A stretch of DNA of 64,000 nucleotides. Origin: Paenibacillus polymyxa (GTDB taxonomy: Bacteria > Bacillota > Bacilli > Paenibacillales > Paenibacillaceae). Made by a program: the position numbers and the translations under genes. The first letter of the stretch is position 1, and every line of letters starts with the position of its first letter. Below, piece by piece: positions 61,892 through 64,000 of this stretch. The DNA lies in the NCBI RefSeq assembly GCF_015710975.1, contig NZ_CP049783.1:4755501-4819500 (forward strand). Direction: 5' to 3'. The notes below the pieces were generated by a model. The model was not told where the DNA came from. It ran no database searches and saw nothing but the letters and a program-made list of their open reading frames with translations.

Positions 61892-63358
61892 ATGGAACAG
61901 ACAACCGTGATTAATTTGATTGTGCTTTTGCTGTCCGGCTTGCTGCTGGTCGGTGTGCTGACTACCAAATTTTCCAGCCGTTTCGGTATGCCTGCGCTCG
62001 TTTTGTTTATTGCTGTAGGCATGGTGCTCAGTCAGTTTATTTATTTTGATAATGCCTTTATCACACAGCTGGTGGGCATTCTCGCGCTCATTGTAATCTT
62101 GTTTGAAGGCGGGATGCAGACAAAGTTTACAGATGTTAAGCCAGTAATTCGACCTGCGTTGTCATTATCAACGTTGGGGGTCATCATTACGACTGTAGTC
62201 ATTGGCGTCTGCGCCAAGTTTATTTTAGGCGTGAGCTGGATGGAATCCATGCTGTTTGGCGCTATTGTTGGTTCGACGGATGCGGCAGCTGTGTTTTCCG
62301 TTTTAGGAGGTAAAAACATCAAAAAGCGAATTACCTCGACGCTTGAAGCGGAATCCGGCAGCAATGACCCGATGGCTGTATTTCTCACAGTAACATTGAT
62401 TGAGCTGATACATCACCCTGAGCAATCCATTTGGATACATATCTTGTTGTTTTTATGGGAAATGGGTTTTGGTCTAGCCGTTGGTTTTGTACTCGGACGC
62501 TTAGGTGTATATGCGATTAATAAAATGAATTTTGATTCATCCGGTTTGTATCCTGTAATGGCATTGGCATTTGCAGTCTTGACGTATGCGGCGGCATCGT
62601 TACTGGAGGCGAGCGGATTGCTGGCGGTATATGTCATGGCCATTGTATTGGGAAATTCCGACTTGACCTACAAGCGATCCATTATTCATTTTAACAATGG
62701 CTTCGCCTGGATGGTGCAGATTATGATGTTTGTCCTGCTCGGCCTATTGGTCTTTCCCGATCAATTGCTGGGCATTGCGTGGCAAAGTTTGGCGCTCTCC
62801 TTCATCCTCATGCTGGTGGCTCGTCCAATAGGTGTGTTCCTAAGCTTGCTTTTTTCCAGGTACTCTGTTCGCGAGAAGACACTGTTATCCTGGGCAGGAC
62901 TGCGGGGAGCGGTACCCATTGTACTAGCAACTTATCCATTACTGGACGAAATGGATGTAGGACCTTTGTTTTTTAATGTCGTATTTTTCGTTGTGCTCAC
63001 CTCTGCGATTATTCAAGGTACCACGATCTCGTGGCTAGCGGTGAAGCTTGGCTTGATGGACCCTAACGAGACATCGTCGCCTTCACTGTTGGAATTAGTT
63101 TCTTTGGGAAAAACCACTTCCGAAATCAACCACATTCAGGTACAAAAGGGGATGTCGATAGCCGGCAAGGCGATTCAGGATATACAGCTGCCTGAAGACA
63201 TCTTATTCACAGCCATTATTCGGAACGAGCAAATTATTGCCCCGAGAGGTACAACTGTGATTGAACCGGGCGATACTTTGTATGTGCTTAGTCCCAAACT
63301 TAAGCGACAGCAGATGAAAGAGCTGTTCATGCTACTCGAACCGGAGGCTGCTCCGTAA
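61892..63358 (+). CDS. Potassium/proton antiporter with RCK_C domain (CvrA/NhaP2-like)
   Basis: CPA1-type cation/proton antiporter of 488 residues. About twelve membrane helices; GAIVGSTDAAAVFSVL holds the ion-binding Asp and LEAESGSNDPMAVFL the ND pair typical of CPA1. The C-terminus (about 400-480) is an RCK_C domain (GMSIAGKAIQDIQLP, GTTVIEPGDTLYVLSP) that in relatives binds a nucleotide and gates the protein. ATG 61892 follows AGGAGAAGCCGT; an upstream ATG at 61859 lacks a ribosome site. No c-di-AMP riboswitch recognised in the leader. Confidence 0.9.
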   Translation: MEQTTVINLIVLLLSGLLLVGVLTTKFSSRFGMPALVLFIAVGMVLSQFIYFDNAFITQLVGILALIVILFEGGMQTKFTDVKPVIRPALSLSTLGVIITTVVIGVCAKFILGVSWMESMLFGAIVGSTDAAAVFSVLGGKNIKKRITSTLEAESGSNDPMAVFLTVTLIELIHHPEQSIWIHILLFLWEMGFGLAVGFVLGRLGVYAINKMNFDSSGLYPVMALAFAVLTYAAASLLEASGLLAVYVMAIVLGNSDLTYKRSIIHFNNGFAWMVQIMMFVLLGLLVFPDQLLGIAWQSLALSFILMLVARPIGVFLSLLFSRYSVREKTLLSWAGLRGAVPIVLATYPLLDEMDVGPLFFNVVFFVVLTSAIIQGTTISWLAVKLGLMDPNETSSPSLLELVSLGKTTSEINHIQVQKGMSIAGKAIQDIQLPEDILFTAIIRNEQIIAPRGTTVIEPGDTLYVLSPKLKRQQMKELFMLLEPEAAP

Positions 63359-63380
63359 ATAGGATATCCCCCCTATTTAC

Positions 63381-63410
63381 AGTCCTTCACATTTATGTGA
63401 AGGGCTTTTT
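63381..63410 (+). terminator. Terminator after antiporter gene
   Basis: AGTCCTTCACA / TGTGAAGGGCT, loop of four, T5. Confidence 0.9.
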
Positions 63411-63577
63411 GCTGTATTCTTTTTCAGAGTGGATGAATCTGTTAAAAAATTGACACTATCATTCTACAAAATTAGTTTATGATATTGTCGTTAGATGTCG
63501 CAGCCTATCGCTACTGATCATTTGATGGGCAATAGTGAAGAAATACGATAGAAGTCACCAAACAGGAGAGATGATGA

Positions 63578-64000
63578 ATGAAACCGGAAGTCTTGCCACA
63601 GCGTGCAGCAGCTCGCAGGCAGAAAAATAAGAAAAAGAAACGAAAAGGAAAATTTGGTCGCTTTATGTTGCGACTTTTTATTGTATTCCTGTTAGCAGGA
63701 ATTGGGGGCGGTGCATGGTTGTTTTTAACCCCTTCTGGCAAGGAGATGCGCTATTTGGCTGCGGATACGCTGATTACGACTCAGCATCGTCACTGGGCGA
63801 AATATTTTATCGGCGAAGCAGAGGCGAAGAAGCGCGTGGCTGAATATTCGGCCCGGTTCGAAGAGATGGGAGAGGAAAAGGATAGACATACAATCAATCT
63901 GCCTGATCTGATACCTACTAAAGTACAACAGACGCCGTTGGTTGAAGTGGAAGAGGTATCGGGTCGTAACTATCATGGCTATGTTATGACGGTGCATGAC
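63578..64000 (+). CDS. Membrane-anchored phosphodiester glycosidase-like protein, N-terminal part (cut by window end)
   Basis: 141 residues are visible. A very basic N-terminus (AAARRQKNKKKKRKGKFGRF) is followed by one membrane helix (LFIVFLLAGIGGGAWLFL), then an extracellular part ending VEEVSGRNYHGYVMTVHD. That last stretch is like the beginning of NAGPA/phosphodiester glycosidase domains in Bacillales exopolysaccharide-related proteins, from memory. Start ATG after AGGAGAGATGA. The frame is open at the window edge. The domain call is tentative because the catalytic part is missing. Confidence 0.6.
   Translation, partial: MKPEVLPQRAAARRQKNKKKKRKGKFGRFMLRLFIVFLLAGIGGGAWLFLTPSGKEMRYLAADTLITTQHRHWAKYFIGEAEAKKRVAEYSARFEEMGEEKDRHTINLPDLIPTKVQQTPLVEVEEVSGRNYHGYVMTVHD

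Overview
The window looks like chromosome of a spore-forming Gram-positive of the genus Paenibacillus, probably near P. polymyxa. The grounds are the cwlJ-gerQ germination pair, a secreted GH74-X2-CBM3 xyloglucanase, stalk-domain and DUF3900 proteins, a XerS-type recombinase, strong AGGAGG ribosome sites with frequent TTG/GTG starts, and many intrinsic terminators. No rRNA, tRNA, CRISPR array or insertion sequence was found. The genus call is from protein style and gene neighbourhoods, not from a search.

Layout. 1-2.9 kb: end of moeA, mobB, xerS (minus) and an acetyltransferase. 3.1-12 kb: M20 amidohydrolase, xyloglucanase with a perfect catabolite (cre) site, an AEC-family permease, a stalk-domain protein, an SDR lacking the usual catalytic residues, and a DsbA/FrnE-like protein. 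12.1-18 kb: complete ribose operon rbsRKDACB with a LacI-type operator at the promoter and a second, nearly identical site inside rbsK. 18.1-24.3 kb: Fur-controlled siderophore uptake locus (two binding lipoproteins, an exporter-type ABC protein, two FecCD permeases, no FhuC-type ATPase).

25.7-40.9 kb is the unusual part. Five AT-rich, near-palindromic sites of 11+6+11 bases, resembling the Xer/dif site (right arm TTATGTAAAC, centre often TATATA), divide it into four compact blocks, each with its own complete transcription unit: (A) a tyrosine recombinase alone; (B) a low-G+C sugar block (ROK regulator, MFS transporter, HAD phosphatase, ROK kinase, a 39-residue membrane peptide); (C) a MutS2-like ATPase lacking the Smr nuclease domain, behind a roughly 475-base leader with a 7-codon upstream ORF and two strong terminators; (D) a Fur-box/AraC/ABC/ABC/MFS set matching the yersiniabactin-type ybtA-P-Q-X uptake module. 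I read this as a chromosomal array of Xer-site-bounded cassettes. Block C looks like a translation-sensing, possibly antibiotic-inducible ribosome-rescue gene.

41-64 kb is mostly ordinary: DUF3900 protein, L-lactate dehydrogenase, amino-acid permease, YCF48-like lipoprotein, small Cys-rich protein, DUF2500 protein, an SDR broken by a 2-base insertion, cwlJ-gerQ, a CNNM/CBS membrane protein, bioB with a BirA operator, glycerol dehydrogenase, M29 aminopeptidase, MBL hydrolase, aldose epimerase, a GntR regulator beside a stand-alone leuA, fumC, a K+/H+ antiporter with an RCK_C domain, and the start of a phosphodiester-glycosidase-like protein cut by the window edge.
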